This document shows positions 8,796-17,024 of a stretch of DNA of 64,000 bases, piece by piece. Made by a program: the position numbers and the translations under genes. The stretch lies in contig NZ_QLST01000004.1 in NCBI RefSeq assembly GCF_003293845.1, positions 62,001-126,000 of the forward strand. The letters run 5' to 3'. This DNA is from Flavobacterium tibetense. GTDB taxonomy: Bacteria; Bacteroidota; Bacteroidia; Flavobacteriales; Flavobacteriaceae. Positions within the stretch are counted from its first letter, which is position 1, and each line of letters opens with the position of its first letter. A model generated the notes under the pieces. That model saw only the letters and a list, made by a program, of their open reading frames with translations. It was not told where the DNA came from and did not search any database.

Positions 8796-9146
8796 ATGAA
8801 TAAAATATACTATTTGGCATCTTGTGATACCTGCCGAAAAATCATCAAATCACTTCCAAATTCCAATAAATTAACGTTTATTGATATTCGTCAAAACCCA
8901 ATTTCGGAAAGCGAATTAGAAGAAATGTACCAATTAGCGGGGAGTTACGAAGCACTTTTTAGTAAAAAAGCACAATTGTACAAATCGTTAGGCTTAAAAG
9001 ACAAAAATTTAACCGAAGCCGATTTTAAAAAATACCTTTTAGAACATTATACGTTTTTGAGTCGTCCTGTTTTTATCATAGATGGTAAAATTTACATTGG
9101 AAATAACCAAAAAAACATTCAAGAAGTAATTACTGTTTTAAGCTAA
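8796..9146 (+). CDS. ArsC/Spx-family thioredoxin-fold protein
   Basis: A 116-residue protein of the arsenate reductase (ArsC) family. It carries a CxxC pair at the N-terminal active site (SCDTCRKI, C10 and C13) and the C-terminal segment FLSRPVFIIDGKIYIGN. Typical ArsC has one active-site cysteine (Cx5R), so the CxxC arrangement is closer to Spx or to the glutaredoxin-like YffB group. No arsenic resistance genes are nearby. I therefore call the fold and not an arsenate reductase. Its stop overlaps the start of the EamA gene by 1 nt (TAATG), implying translational coupling. Confidence 0.82.
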   Translation: MNKIYYLASCDTCRKIIKSLPNSNKLTFIDIRQNPISESELEEMYQLAGSYEALFSKKAQLYKSLGLKDKNLTEADFKKYLLEHYTFLSRPVFIIDGKIYIGNNQKNIQEVITVLS

Positions 9147-10024
9147 TGTCAAAGAGAAGTTGGGCTTTATTTGCTGCTACTTTGGTTTCCATCATTTATG
9201 GCGTAACTTTTACAGTTGCCAAAGATGTGATGCCCGAATTTGTTGATGCTTTCGGATTTATTGTGATGCGCGTTGGAGGTTCGGTGGTATTGTTTTGGTT
9301 GGTTTCATTTTTTGGCCCAAAAGAAAAAATTGATTTAGCCGATTTCCCTCGAATTATTGCTGCTGCTTTTTTTGGAGTAGCTTTAAATATGTTGACTTTT
9401 TTTAAAGGATTGAGTTATACTTCGCCCATTATGGGAGCCGTTTTGATGGTAACAACGCCAATGATTGTTCTCGTTTTATCCGCAGTCATCATGAAAGAAC
9501 GGATGGAAAACCGAAAAATATTGGGAATCATTTTAGGCTTAGCTGGAACTGTAACGTTAATCCTTTACGGAAAATCAATGGTCAATGCCACCAATGCTAC
9601 TTTAGGAAATATTTTAGTTTTTGTAAACGCCGTTTCGTACGGATTTTATCTGATTATTGTAAAGAAATTGATGGATAAATACAACGCTTTCACTTTCGTT
9701 AAATGGATTTATACTTTCGGATTCTTGATGGTATTACCTTTTGGTTGGAACGAATTTCAAGCCGTAAATTTTACTGTTTTACCAATAGATATTATCTGGA
9801 AAATCGGTTTTGTAGTCGTGTTTTCGACTTTCTTAACGTATTTGCTGAATTTAGTTTCCATGCGTGAACTAAAGCCAACAACCGTAGCGGTTTTTATTTA
9901 CTTACAACCCGTTTTTGCTACCATTTTTGCCGTAAGTTTAGGAAAAGACGATTTGAGTTTGGTGAAATTACTTTCGGCGGTGTTGATATTTGTCGGCGTT
10001 TATTTGGTAACCCAGAAAAAGTAG
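9146..10024 (+). CDS. DMT-superfamily transporter, EamA domains
   Basis: A 292-residue inner-membrane protein with ten predicted hydrophobic helices in two EamA repeats. The first repeat contains the typical YGVTFTVAKD, YTSPIMGAVLMVTTP and KILGIILGLAGTV. The second contains SYGFYLIIVKKLMDKY and TTVAVFIYLQPVFATIFAV. Such carriers export metabolites or drugs, and the substrate cannot be predicted. Translation is coupled to the preceding ArsC-like gene. A hairpin repeat at 10038-10071 follows the stop. Confidence 0.88.
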   Translation: MSKRSWALFAATLVSIIYGVTFTVAKDVMPEFVDAFGFIVMRVGGSVVLFWLVSFFGPKEKIDLADFPRIIAAAFFGVALNMLTFFKGLSYTSPIMGAVLMVTTPMIVLVLSAVIMKERMENRKILGIILGLAGTVTLILYGKSMVNATNATLGNILVFVNAVSYGFYLIIVKKLMDKYNAFTFVKWIYTFGFLMVLPFGWNEFQAVNFTVLPIDIIWKIGFVVVFSTFLTYLLNLVSMRELKPTTVAVFIYLQPVFATIFAVSLGKDDLSLVKLLSAVLIFVGVYLVTQKK

Positions 10025-10037
10025 GCAGTCTCAGTTG

Positions 10038-10071
10038 ACGGTCACAGTATAGGACTGAAAACTGCGACCGT
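10038..10071. repeat. Intergenic hairpin repeat (cagtcgcagt type)
   Basis: ACGGTCACAGT (10038-10048) and ACTGCGACCGT (10061-10071) are complementary at 10 of 11 positions. The surrounding words (cagttg, gactgaaaact) resemble those in the intergenic stretch at 33567-33640, so this is probably a dispersed repeat and not a simple terminator. Confidence 0.55.
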
Positions 10072-10088
10072 GACTGAAAACTTTTTCA

Positions 10089-10096
10089 TATCTTTG
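10089..10096 (+). promoter_or_regulatory. -7 promoter element (TATCTTTG) of the yicC-gmk block
   Basis: An exact TAnnTTTG 19 nt before the start at 10116. Confidence 0.55.
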
Positions 10097-10115
10097 AAGA
10101 CATTTTTATAAAATT

Positions 10116-10976
10116 ATGATACAATCCATGACGGGTTTTGGGAAAGCTTCTTTGCAATTACCAACCAAAAAAATTACCGTAGAAATCAAATCGCTAAACA
10201 GTAAAGGTTTAGACTTAAATACACGTATGCCATCGGTCTTTCGTGAAATGGAGTTGGGTTTACGCAATCAAATTTCGCAGCGTTTAGAACGTGGAAAAGT
10301 AGATTTTTCGCTTTATGTAGAAGTTACTGGCGAGGAAACAACTTCCAAAATCAATGTGCCAATTGTAAAAGGCTACATTAACCAAATGAAAGCCGTTATT
10401 CCAACTGCAGATGAAACGGAATTAATGAAAATGGCCGTTCGCATGCCCGACGCATTAAAAACCGAGCGCGACGAAATCGATGAAAACGAATGGAAACAAA
10501 TCCAAACCGTGATTGATGAAGCCTTGGAAAACATCGCGAATTTTAGAAAAGATGAAGGTGCTTCTTTGGAAAAAGAATTCCAATTGCGTATCGGAAACAT
10601 CAATAATTTAATGAACGAAGCCGTTTCTTACGATGCCGAACGCGTGGAAACCGTAAAAACGCGTTTACGAACTGCTTTAGACGAACTAAAAGTCAATGTT
10701 GATGAAAATCGTTTCGAACAAGAATTGATTTTTTATTTAGAAAAATATGATATTACCGAAGAAAAAGTGCGTTTGGGCAACCATTTGAACTATTTTTTAG
10801 AAACACTGAACGGGACAGAAGCTAACGGAAGAAAATTAGGTTTCATCACCCAAGAAATGGGAAGAGAAATCAATACCATGGGTTCTAAATCCAATCATAC
10901 CGAAATGCAAAAATTGGTAGTGATGATGAAAGATGAATTGGAGAAGATTAAGGAGCAAGTATTAAACGTTTTGTAA
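10116..10976 (+). CDS. YicC/YloC-family endoribonuclease
   Basis: A 286-residue protein with the family N-terminus IQSMTGFGKASLQLPTKKITVEIKSLNSKGLDL and the C-terminal DUF1732 signature GRKLGFITQEMGREINTMGSKSN. Members of this family are reported to be endoribonucleases acting on certain RNAs, and they typically sit next to gmk, as here. Length is normal. The first gene of the block has its own promoter. A small membrane gene starts 10 nt downstream and separates it from gmk. Confidence 0.9.
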   Translation: MIQSMTGFGKASLQLPTKKITVEIKSLNSKGLDLNTRMPSVFREMELGLRNQISQRLERGKVDFSLYVEVTGEETTSKINVPIVKGYINQMKAVIPTADETELMKMAVRMPDALKTERDEIDENEWKQIQTVIDEALENIANFRKDEGASLEKEFQLRIGNINNLMNEAVSYDAERVETVKTRLRTALDELKVNVDENRFEQELIFYLEKYDITEEKVRLGNHLNYFLETLNGTEANGRKLGFITQEMGREINTMGSKSNHTEMQKLVVMMKDELEKIKEQVLNVL

Positions 10977-10986
10977 TCAGATTAAA

Positions 10987-11394
10987 ATGGGGATTATTTT
11001 GTTGTTTTATTATATAGTGATTTTAGCCGTATTAGTTGTAACTTTTTTGCAAATTTTTCTTTTTAGGAAAGAAATCAATTTTAATAAAACAATAGTTTAC
11101 AGTTTTTTAATATCAATTTTATTTTTATTGATTACCTATTTAGTCTATGCAAACTCTAAGGAAGTTTATGCTTTTGGACCATTTTTTCTGATTCCGTTTA
11201 TTACTATTGTTATTCCTTTTGGTTTGGGTAGTATTCTAAATTTGGGTAGTATTCTAAAAATTATAAATCAGGAAAATTTAAAAGTTCTTTCCCATTCATT
11301 ATTGATAAGCATTATAGTTTCAACTATAATAATGGTTATTTTTAATGAACACCTAGATGTAATTGAAAGGTTTAACTTGGAAATTTATTATTAA
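10987..11394 (+). CDS. Small four-helix membrane protein, unknown
   Basis: The 135-residue product has about four hydrophobic segments (residues 4-25, 37-55, 61-85, 103-122) and no family I recognise. It lies 10 nt after yicC and 12 nt before gmk, interrupting an otherwise conserved pair, and must be cotranscribed with them. A perfect in-frame 18-bp tandem duplication (11223-11240 and 11241-11258) gives the repeated residues LGSILN/LGSILK, a sign of recent change. It is more AT-rich than its neighbours by eye. Confidence 0.75.
   Translation: MGIILLFYYIVILAVLVVTFLQIFLFRKEINFNKTIVYSFLISILFLLITYLVYANSKEVYAFGPFFLIPFITIVIPFGLGSILNLGSILKIINQENLKVLSHSLLISIIVSTIIMVIFNEHLDVIERFNLEIYY
11223..11258 (+). 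repeat. Perfect 18-bp tandem duplication inside a membrane gene
   Basis: Two identical adjacent copies of TTTGGGTAGTATTCTAAA, in frame, add six residues to a membrane segment of the gene at 10987-11394. Confidence 0.9.
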
Positions 11395-11406
11395 ACAAAC
11401 AACACC

Positions 11407-11979
11407 ATGACTAAAGGAAAATTATTAGTATTCTCTGCGCCATCTGGTTCAGGAAAAACCACTATAGTACGACATTTATTAGCCCAACCCGATTTGAATT
11501 TAGAATTTTCGATTTCGTGTACCACACGTGCACCTCGTGGCGAAGAAGTAGATGGGAAAGATTATTATTTCATCTCTTGGGAGGAATTCAAAAAGCATAT
11601 TAAAGCGGAAGATTTCGTGGAATGGGAAGAAGTTTATACCGATAATTTCTATGGCACTTTAAAAGCCGAAGTAGAACGCATCTGGGCTCTAGGAAAACAC
11701 GTAATTTTTGATATTGATGTAGCTGGCGGACTTCGCATAAAGCATAAATTTCCAGAAGAAACCTTAGCCGTTTTCGTAAAACCACCAAGTGTGGATGAAC
11801 TAAAACGCCGTTTAAAACAACGTTCCACAGAAAGCGATGACAAAATCAACATGCGAATTGCAAAAGCCCACGTAGAATTAGCCACCGCACCACAGTTTGA
11901 CATTGTAATCAAAAATTACGATTTGGACACGGCAAAAGAGGAAGCGTATCAGTTGGTGAAAGAATTTATAAATAAATAA
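11407..11979 (+). CDS. gmk: Guanylate kinase
   Basis: A 190-residue enzyme phosphorylating GMP to GDP with ATP. The P-loop APSGSGKTT lies at about residues 11-19. The GMP-binding segment SCTTRAPRGEEVDGKDYYFIS and the lid region RLKQRSTESDDKINMRIAKA are intact. It sits in the yicC-(membrane gene)-gmk-nadD order, whose core is common in Bacteroidetes. Confidence 0.96.
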   Translation: MTKGKLLVFSAPSGSGKTTIVRHLLAQPDLNLEFSISCTTRAPRGEEVDGKDYYFISWEEFKKHIKAEDFVEWEEVYTDNFYGTLKAEVERIWALGKHVIFDIDVAGGLRIKHKFPEETLAVFVKPPSVDELKRRLKQRSTESDDKINMRIAKAHVELATAPQFDIVIKNYDLDTAKEEAYQLVKEFINK

Positions 11980-12025
11980 AAGTATAGCACAAAGTCTCAC
12001 TAAGTTTTGCACCAAGTAGCATAAA

Positions 12026-12069
12026 AAACTTCGTGAAACTCTGTGTAAAACTTCGTGAAATTCTGTGTA
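12026..12069 (+). repeat. 22-bp tandem repeat before nadD
   Basis: AAACTTCGTGAAACTCTGTGTA is followed directly by a copy with one change (C to T). The second copy ends 5 nt before the nadD ATG. Similar words (actaagttttgcacc) precede it. This looks like the dispersed ctttgcg/cttcgtg intergenic repeat seen at other places in the window. Confidence 0.8.
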
Positions 12070-12074
12070 ACAAA

Positions 12075-12656
12075 ATGAAAATAGGTCTGTATTTCGGAAC
12101 GTTTAACCCCATTCATATTGGGCATTTGATTATTGCCAATCACATGGCGGAGCATGCTGATTTGGATCAAATTTGGATGGTTGTTACGCCGCACAATCCG
12201 CATAAAAAGAAAAGTTCGTTGTTAGATGATTACCATCGATTGCACATGGTGCATTTGGCGGCAGAAGATTTCCCAAAAATCCAACCTTCGGATATCGAAT
12301 TCAAGTTACCGCAGCCGAATTATACCGTAAACACCTTAGCGCATTTACAAGAAAAATTCCCGAAACACGAGTTTTCATTAATCATGGGCGAAGACAATTT
12401 GAATTCGCTTCACAAGTGGAAAAACTACGAAGTCATTTTGCAAAACCATGATATTTATGTCTATCCAAGATTAAACTCTGGAGTCTTAGACGAGCAATTT
12501 GTCAATCATCCAAAAATCCACCGAATTGGCGCTCCTGTAATTGAATTGTCATCAACATTCATTAGGGAAAGCATTAAAAAGGGTAAAAATGTAGTGCCAA
12601 TGTTACCCAATAAAGTTTGGGAATACGTGGAGCATAATTTGTTTTATAAGAAATAA
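12075..12656 (+). CDS. nadD: Nicotinate-nucleotide adenylyltransferase
   Basis: I place the start at 12075, giving 193 residues beginning MKIGLYFGTFNPIHIGHLII, which is the family N-terminus with the nucleotidyltransferase GTFNPxHxGH motif. The in-frame start at 12033 would add 14 residues encoded by the intergenic tandem repeat, so I reject it. The second motif, SSTFIRESIKKGK, is near the C-terminus. The enzyme forms NaAD from nicotinate mononucleotide and ATP in NAD synthesis. Confidence 0.95.
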   Translation: MKIGLYFGTFNPIHIGHLIIANHMAEHADLDQIWMVVTPHNPHKKKSSLLDDYHRLHMVHLAAEDFPKIQPSDIEFKLPQPNYTVNTLAHLQEKFPKHEFSLIMGEDNLNSLHKWKNYEVILQNHDIYVYPRLNSGVLDEQFVNHPKIHRIGAPVIELSSTFIRESIKKGKNVVPMLPNKVWEYVEHNLFYKK

Positions 12657-12682
12657 ATAAAATTATTTAGATATTATTCAAT

Positions 12683-13231
12683 ATGAATACAAATTTTGAA
12701 AAACAAATCGAAAATTTACCCAAAAAGGGAAATTCATTAAAAGATAAACTTTTCAACAAAGATTACTTTTTGCGTTCTACAGAATTTGGTATTTCAACAA
12801 TTAATAAAGAAGAAATTATTTTTGCTAATAAAAAATCAACTCTTGGTAATTTTTTATTAGCAGGAATCGCTGCTGTTTTTGTTACATTAAGATTTAAAGA
12901 ACCAATAGTTATTTATTTCATTATAAGTATTATAGTAATTGTGATGATACTTGGATATTTTTTCACATCGAATAGAAAGAATAAAATCATAAAAATAAAT
13001 TTACTAGGTATTGAAATTGAAAACATAACATTTTTATGGAACGATATTTATGATTTTGGAGTATTAGTAAAACCGAGTAGATATATTACTTATTATGAAT
13101 TGATAATTTTTTCAAACTCTAAAGGTAAAAAGGTTTTTAATTTGTTTAGCTTTCAAAATGACAAGGACGATATTATTAAAAATTTAAATTACTTCAAAAA
13201 TAAATTTGAGTCTAATAAAACAGACTCTTAA
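12683..13231 (+). CDS. Hypothetical membrane protein with two helices
   Basis: The 182-residue product has two adjacent hydrophobic helices at about residues 57-75 and 78-98, flanked by a Lys-rich cytoplasmic start and a C-terminal domain of about 80 residues (INLLGIEIENITFLWNDIYDFGVLVK). This layout resembles PH-like membrane proteins that set a conserved local pH-fold after two helices, but I cannot assign a family. It is AT-rich, begins 26 nt after nadD and may be cotranscribed. The next gene has its own promoter. Confidence 0.7.
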   Translation: MNTNFEKQIENLPKKGNSLKDKLFNKDYFLRSTEFGISTINKEEIIFANKKSTLGNFLLAGIAAVFVTLRFKEPIVIYFIISIIVIVMILGYFFTSNRKNKIIKINLLGIEIENITFLWNDIYDFGVLVKPSRYITYYELIIFSNSKGKKVFNLFSFQNDKDDIIKNLNYFKNKFESNKTDS

Positions 13232-13265
13232 CATTCCTTTACCAAAAATTCCACCTTACATTCCG

Positions 13266-13273
13266 TAACTTTG
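13266..13273 (+). promoter_or_regulatory. -7 promoter element (TAACTTTG) of the alcohol dehydrogenase gene
   Basis: An exact TAnnTTTG. Between it and the ATG at 13309 lies the perfect 7-bp inverted repeat TGCTGAA (13280-13286) / TTCAGCA (13292-13298), a leader hairpin or possible operator. Confidence 0.55.
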
Positions 13274-13308
13274 TCAATATGCTGAACTAAATTCAGCAAG
13301 ACAATACT

Positions 13309-14475
13309 ATGAACAATTTTGAATTATACAATCCTGTAAACTATGTCTTTGGAAAAGGACAAATCGCTAAATTAACTGATTTAGTTCCAACAAATACTAA
13401 GATTCTGCTTGCTTATGGCGGTGGAAGTATCTTCAAAAATGGTGTTTACGACCAAGTGAAAGCCGCTTTACCGAATCACGATATCGTAGAATTTGGCGGC
13501 ATTGAACCGAATCCACGTTTTGAAACTTTAATGAAAGCCGTTGAAATTATTCGTGCTGAAAAAATTGGTTTCATCTTAGCTGTTGGTGGCGGAAGTGTTA
13601 TTGATGGTGTGAAATTTATTTCGGCAGCTGTAAATTTCGAAGGAGATGAAGCCGATATTTTGAAGAAACGAATCTTGTTTAAAGATGTTTCTAAAGTGAT
13701 TCCTTTTGGAACAGTTTTAACGTTACCAGCAACGGGTTCGGAGATGAATTCGGGCGCTGTGGTTACCATTGAAGCTACACAAGAAAAATTAACTTTAGGT
13801 GGAAGTGCTTTGTTTCCAGTTTTTTCCATTGTAGATCCAACAGTAATTATTTCGTTACCAAAAAGACAATTGCAAAACGGTGTTGTAGATGCGTTCACAC
13901 ACGTTATGGAGCAATACTTGACTTATACTCATGACGCTTTATTACAAGACCGAATTTCGGAAAGTATTTTACAAACGCTAATTGAAATTGGTCCTGATGT
14001 AGTCGAGAATCCGAGTGATTATAAATTGGCTTCCAACTTTGTTTGGAGTGCTACCATGGCTTTGAATGGGCTAATTCAAAAAGGCGTTCCTTCGGATTGG
14101 GCAACACACATGATTGGTCACGAATTAACGGCTTTGTACGAAATTGATCATGCTAGAACACTGGCTATAATTGCTCCGAATTTGTACAAAGTGATGTTCG
14201 ATACTAAAAAAGACAAATTAGCGCAATACGGTCAACGTGTTTGGAACATTCAAGGCGATTCAACCGAAGAAATTGCTGAAAAAGCGATTGAAAAAACAGT
14301 TGAATTCTTCCACAAAATGGGAATGAAAACCAAAATTTCAGAAAACGCAGCAAACTATGAAAACACTGCTGATTTCATCGTAAATCGTTTTGAAGAAAGA
14401 GGTTGGAAAGGTTTGGGCGAAAAGCAAAACGTTACGATTGAAAAAGTTAGAGCTATTGTAGAAATGAGTTACTAG
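13309..14475 (+). CDS. Iron-containing alcohol dehydrogenase, YqhD/butanol dehydrogenase type
   Basis: A 388-residue group III alcohol dehydrogenase. The N-terminal nucleotide-binding part has LLAYGGGSIFKNGVYD and LAVGGGSVIDGVKF, the GGGS being typical of the NADPH-dependent YqhD-like branch. The metal site is seen in VVDAFTHVMEQ, HMIGHELTALYEIDHARTLA. Likely activity is NADPH-dependent reduction of aldehydes (or oxidation of alcohols) in the cytoplasm. A dyad in the leader suggests regulation. It is followed by a dispersed hairpin repeat and a strong terminator. Confidence 0.9.
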   Translation: MNNFELYNPVNYVFGKGQIAKLTDLVPTNTKILLAYGGGSIFKNGVYDQVKAALPNHDIVEFGGIEPNPRFETLMKAVEIIRAEKIGFILAVGGGSVIDGVKFISAAVNFEGDEADILKKRILFKDVSKVIPFGTVLTLPATGSEMNSGAVVTIEATQEKLTLGGSALFPVFSIVDPTVIISLPKRQLQNGVVDAFTHVMEQYLTYTHDALLQDRISESILQTLIEIGPDVVENPSDYKLASNFVWSATMALNGLIQKGVPSDWATHMIGHELTALYEIDHARTLAIIAPNLYKVMFDTKKDKLAQYGQRVWNIQGDSTEEIAEKAIEKTVEFFHKMGMKTKISENAANYENTADFIVNRFEERGWKGLGEKQNVTIEKVRAIVEMSY

Positions 14476-14484
14476 TTTATTTTA

Positions 14485-14511
14485 TTGTCACATTGAGCGT
14501 AGTCGAAATGT
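14485..14511. repeat. Dispersed hairpin repeat (ttgtcacactgagcg family), copy 1
   Basis: This copy agrees at 24 of 27 positions with 37891-37917. Two of the three differences compensate: ACATT pairs with AATGT here, where the other copy has ACACT with AGTGT, so the stem is kept. Confidence 0.8.
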
Positions 14512-14565
14512 TTCTTTATCAAGAGACTTGGATTTCGATAAAGCCTGAAAAGGTATTTTAAAACC

Positions 14566-14597
14566 AAAAAGCGTTCAAGGAAACTTGAACGCTTTTT
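14566..14597 (+). terminator. Intrinsic terminator of the alcohol dehydrogenase gene
   Basis: AAAAAGCGTTCAAG, loop GAAA, CTTGAACGCTTTTTT: a 14-bp stem with a stable tetraloop and a T-run. Confidence 0.85.
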
Positions 14598-14802
14598 TAC
14601 CAACCCAAATTAAAAATAGATAAACCCAAACTATTTTATGGTAGATTTAGTTAAACTAAACATGAATCTGAATTGATAACGACAGTTTTACTTTTAAAAT
14701 TGTATGTTTGATATATAATAAAATGTTAAAATTTAATTGACAATTGCTTAAGTATTAATTTTATTGCACTTCCCGAATTTTTTAATACTTAAAATATTTA
14801 TA

Positions 14803-14810
14803 TATCTTTG
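14803..14810 (+). promoter_or_regulatory. -7 promoter element (TATCTTTG) of gpsA
   Basis: An exact TAnnTTTG 24 nt before the ATG at 14835. It overlaps the possible TTG start at 14808, which argues for the later start. Confidence 0.55.
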
Positions 14811-14834
14811 AGGTTCTCTAAATTAGAAAAAAAC

Positions 14835-15830
14835 ATGGAAAATCAACCCAAATTTGCTGTTATTGGAGGAGGAAGTTGGGCAACCGCTATAGCTAAGATG
14901 TTGTGTGAAAACCAAACAGAAATTGCTTGGTACATGCGAAGCACGGCTGCTATTGAACATTTACAAACACAAAAACACAACCCTAACTATTTGAGTTCGG
15001 TTGAATTTGATACGAATCAATTACGTTTAACAAGCAATATCAATGAAGCCGTTGCCTTTGCGGATTATGTTATTTTTGCGATTCCGTCTGCTTTTTTAGG
15101 AGGCGAATTGGAAAAACTTACTGAAAGTTTAGAAAATAAAATCATTTTTTCTGCTATTAAAGGAATTGTTCCAGAAACAAGCTTAATTGTTGGGGAACAT
15201 TTTCATATTCATTATAAAATTCCATACGAAAATATTGGTGTAATTACGGGTCCGTGTCATGCGGAGGAAGTAGCATTAGAACGTTTGTCCTATCTAACAA
15301 TTGCTTGTGGCGATGTTAAAAAGGCAAAAACCATGGCCAAAAACCTGAGTAGTGACTATATCAATGCCAAAACATCCGATGACATCATTGGAACAGAATA
15401 TGCCGCAATGTTGAAAAACATATACGCCATCGCAGCCGGAATTGCTCATGGTTTAGGCTACGGCGACAATTTCCAATCGGTTTTGATGAGTAATGGTATT
15501 CGAGAAATGAAAAAATTCATTCAAAAAGTGCATAAAATGAAACGTAATATCAATAATTCGGCGTATTTGGGCGATTTATTGGTTACGGGTTATTCAGTTT
15601 TTTCAAGAAATCGTATGTTTGGAAATATGATTGGTAAAGGGTATACGGTAAAATCGGCTCAAATGGAAATGAGTATGGTAGCAGAAGGTTATTATGCTAC
15701 GAAAAGTGCTTACATGCTGAACCAAAAGTATGGAGCCAAAACACCAATTATAGATGCCGTTTACAGCATTTTATATGAAGGAAAAGAACCTAAAAAAGTA
15801 TTTAAAAAATTAACTGAAAAATTAGATTAA
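14835..15830 (+). CDS. gpsA: NAD(P)H-dependent glycerol-3-phosphate dehydrogenase
   Basis: The chosen ATG at 14835 gives 331 residues beginning MENQPKFAVIGGGSWATAIAKML, with the GxGxWG-like nucleotide motif at residues 10-16. Other family features are FAIPSAFLGGEL, the GPCHAEEVALERLSYLTIA substrate region, and LKNIYAIAAGIAHGLGYGDNF. The enzyme reduces dihydroxyacetone phosphate to sn-glycerol 3-phosphate for phospholipid synthesis. It is monocistronic between its own promoter and terminator. Confidence 0.95.
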   Translation: MENQPKFAVIGGGSWATAIAKMLCENQTEIAWYMRSTAAIEHLQTQKHNPNYLSSVEFDTNQLRLTSNINEAVAFADYVIFAIPSAFLGGELEKLTESLENKIIFSAIKGIVPETSLIVGEHFHIHYKIPYENIGVITGPCHAEEVALERLSYLTIACGDVKKAKTMAKNLSSDYINAKTSDDIIGTEYAAMLKNIYAIAAGIAHGLGYGDNFQSVLMSNGIREMKKFIQKVHKMKRNINNSAYLGDLLVTGYSVFSRNRMFGNMIGKGYTVKSAQMEMSMVAEGYYATKSAYMLNQKYGAKTPIIDAVYSILYEGKEPKKVFKKLTEKLD

Positions 15831-15856
15831 ATTTTTTTTAATTCAACGTTAGTAAT

Positions 15857-15907
15857 AAAAACAAGTTTATTTATTTGAATATCAGATAGTTAACTTGTTT
15901 TTTTGTT
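15857..15907 (+). terminator. Intrinsic terminator of gpsA
   Basis: AAAACAAGTT pairs with AACTTGTTTT across a loop of about 25 nt, followed by a T-rich tract. Confidence 0.65.
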
Positions 15908-15959
15908 TTTTGCGTTTTATTGTAAAGTGTTGATTTTTAATTGTTTAACAATAGTTTCC

Positions 15960-15987
15960 TTGGTGCAATTTTCTTTATTTACATTTG
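15960..15987 (+). promoter_or_regulatory. Promoter of the TerC gene, -33 TTG and -7 TACATTTG
   Basis: TTG at 15960-15962, a 17-nt spacer, then an exact TAnnTTTG at 15980-15987, 15 nt before the ATG. This is a full match to the Bacteroidetes promoter. Confidence 0.65.
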
Positions 15988-16002
15988 ACAAATTTTTGAC
16001 CC

Positions 16003-17001
16003 ATGTATTTTCTTCAAACCAATGTGGATAGTTTAATCAACCATCCTGGAATTATTACTGTTTTTACAATTGCAATTATTGCGATGTTGATTTTAGATTT
16101 AGGCGTTCTAAATAAAAAAGGTCATGTGGTTTCCAATAGGGAAGCGGCGATTTGGTCTTTTATTTGGATTTCACTTGCCATGGGATTTAGTGCTATTATT
16201 TACCATTATATGGGCGTTGAAAAGTTCACTCAATTTCAAGGCGCTTATTGGATTGAAAAAGCACTTTCGGTTGATAATTTATTTGTGTTTATTTTGGTTT
16301 TTGGTTATTTCAATGTAGCGAAAGAACTGCATCATAAAGTATTGTTTTGGGGAGTTTTAGGTGCGTTAGCTTTTAGAGCTATTTTTATTTTCTCTGGAGT
16401 TTGGTTACTAAATTATACCTATTTACCTGAAATGGAACTTTTCGGACAAACGGTCAAAGTCAATTATCTACTAACTATTTTTGGAATTATTTTAATCGTT
16501 GCTGGTTTTAAATCTTGGTTTAGTGGAGGCGAAGATGATGGAAACAAAGATTTCTCAAAAAGTCCAGGTGCTAAAATTGTACATAAATTTTTTAAAGTAA
16601 GCGATAATTATGACGGTGATAAGTTCTTTACCATTAAAAACGGTGTAAAAATGGCAACACCCTTGTTTGTTGTGGTTGCTATCATTGAATTCACAGACTT
16701 ACTTTTCGCAGTGGATAGTATTCCGGCTATTTTTGCCATTGCACCAGATGATCCGTTTATTTTATATACTTCCAATATTTTTGCGATTCTTGGCTTACGT
16801 TCGTTGTATTTCTTGTTAGCTAACTTCATGTACATGTTCAGTCGTTTGCATTACGGATTAGCGCTAATATTAGCCTTTATTGGTGTTAAAATGTTGATTG
16901 CGCCGTTTTATCATATTTCGTCGCCAGTTTCGCTTTCGGTTGTGGGTGGCGTTTTAGTGCTTTCGGTTTTAAGTTCGATTTTATTTCCAGTTAAGGATTA
17001 A
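16003..17001 (+). CDS. TerC-family integral membrane protein
   Basis: A 332-residue polytopic membrane protein of the TerC/Alx family, with about nine hydrophobic helices. Conserved acidic motifs include WIEKALSVDNLFVFILVFGYF and VVAIIEFTDLLFAVDSIPAIFAI. The family is linked to tellurium resistance and manganese export with membrane-protein metalation. No other ter gene is present, so a general metal-homeostasis role is more likely than tellurite resistance (inference). The gene has a complete own promoter. Confidence 0.9.
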   Translation: MYFLQTNVDSLINHPGIITVFTIAIIAMLILDLGVLNKKGHVVSNREAAIWSFIWISLAMGFSAIIYHYMGVEKFTQFQGAYWIEKALSVDNLFVFILVFGYFNVAKELHHKVLFWGVLGALAFRAIFIFSGVWLLNYTYLPEMELFGQTVKVNYLLTIFGIILIVAGFKSWFSGGEDDGNKDFSKSPGAKIVHKFFKVSDNYDGDKFFTIKNGVKMATPLFVVVAIIEFTDLLFAVDSIPAIFAIAPDDPFILYTSNIFAILGLRSLYFLLANFMYMFSRLHYGLALILAFIGVKMLIAPFYHISSPVSLSVVGGVLVLSVLSSILFPVKD

Positions 17002-17024
17002 TTGCTTATTTTTAACAAAAAAAG

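Larger units (their letters stand above)
14476..14834. other. Intergenic stretch: dispersed repeat, terminator, promoter
   Basis: No coding sequence is apparent. In order it holds the hairpin repeat at 14485-14511, a strong terminator at 14566-14597, an AT-rich segment containing the 15-mer TTTTATGGTAGATTT (14634-14648), which is also present in the three RNA units near 53 kb, and the gpsA promoter box. Confidence 0.7.

Noticed and set aside
8796..9146. Arsenate reductase with a resistance operon
   Set aside because: No arsB, arsM or arsR is near, and the active site is CxxC. The ArsC/Spx fold alone does not support arsenic resistance.
13476..13898. 140-residue minus-strand frame inside the alcohol dehydrogenase gene
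   Set aside because: Fully contained within a well-conserved gene, with no promoter, no neighbour logic and no recognisable family.
16003..17001. Tellurite resistance locus
   Set aside because: TerC stands without other ter genes, and the family is now linked mainly to metal homeostasis.
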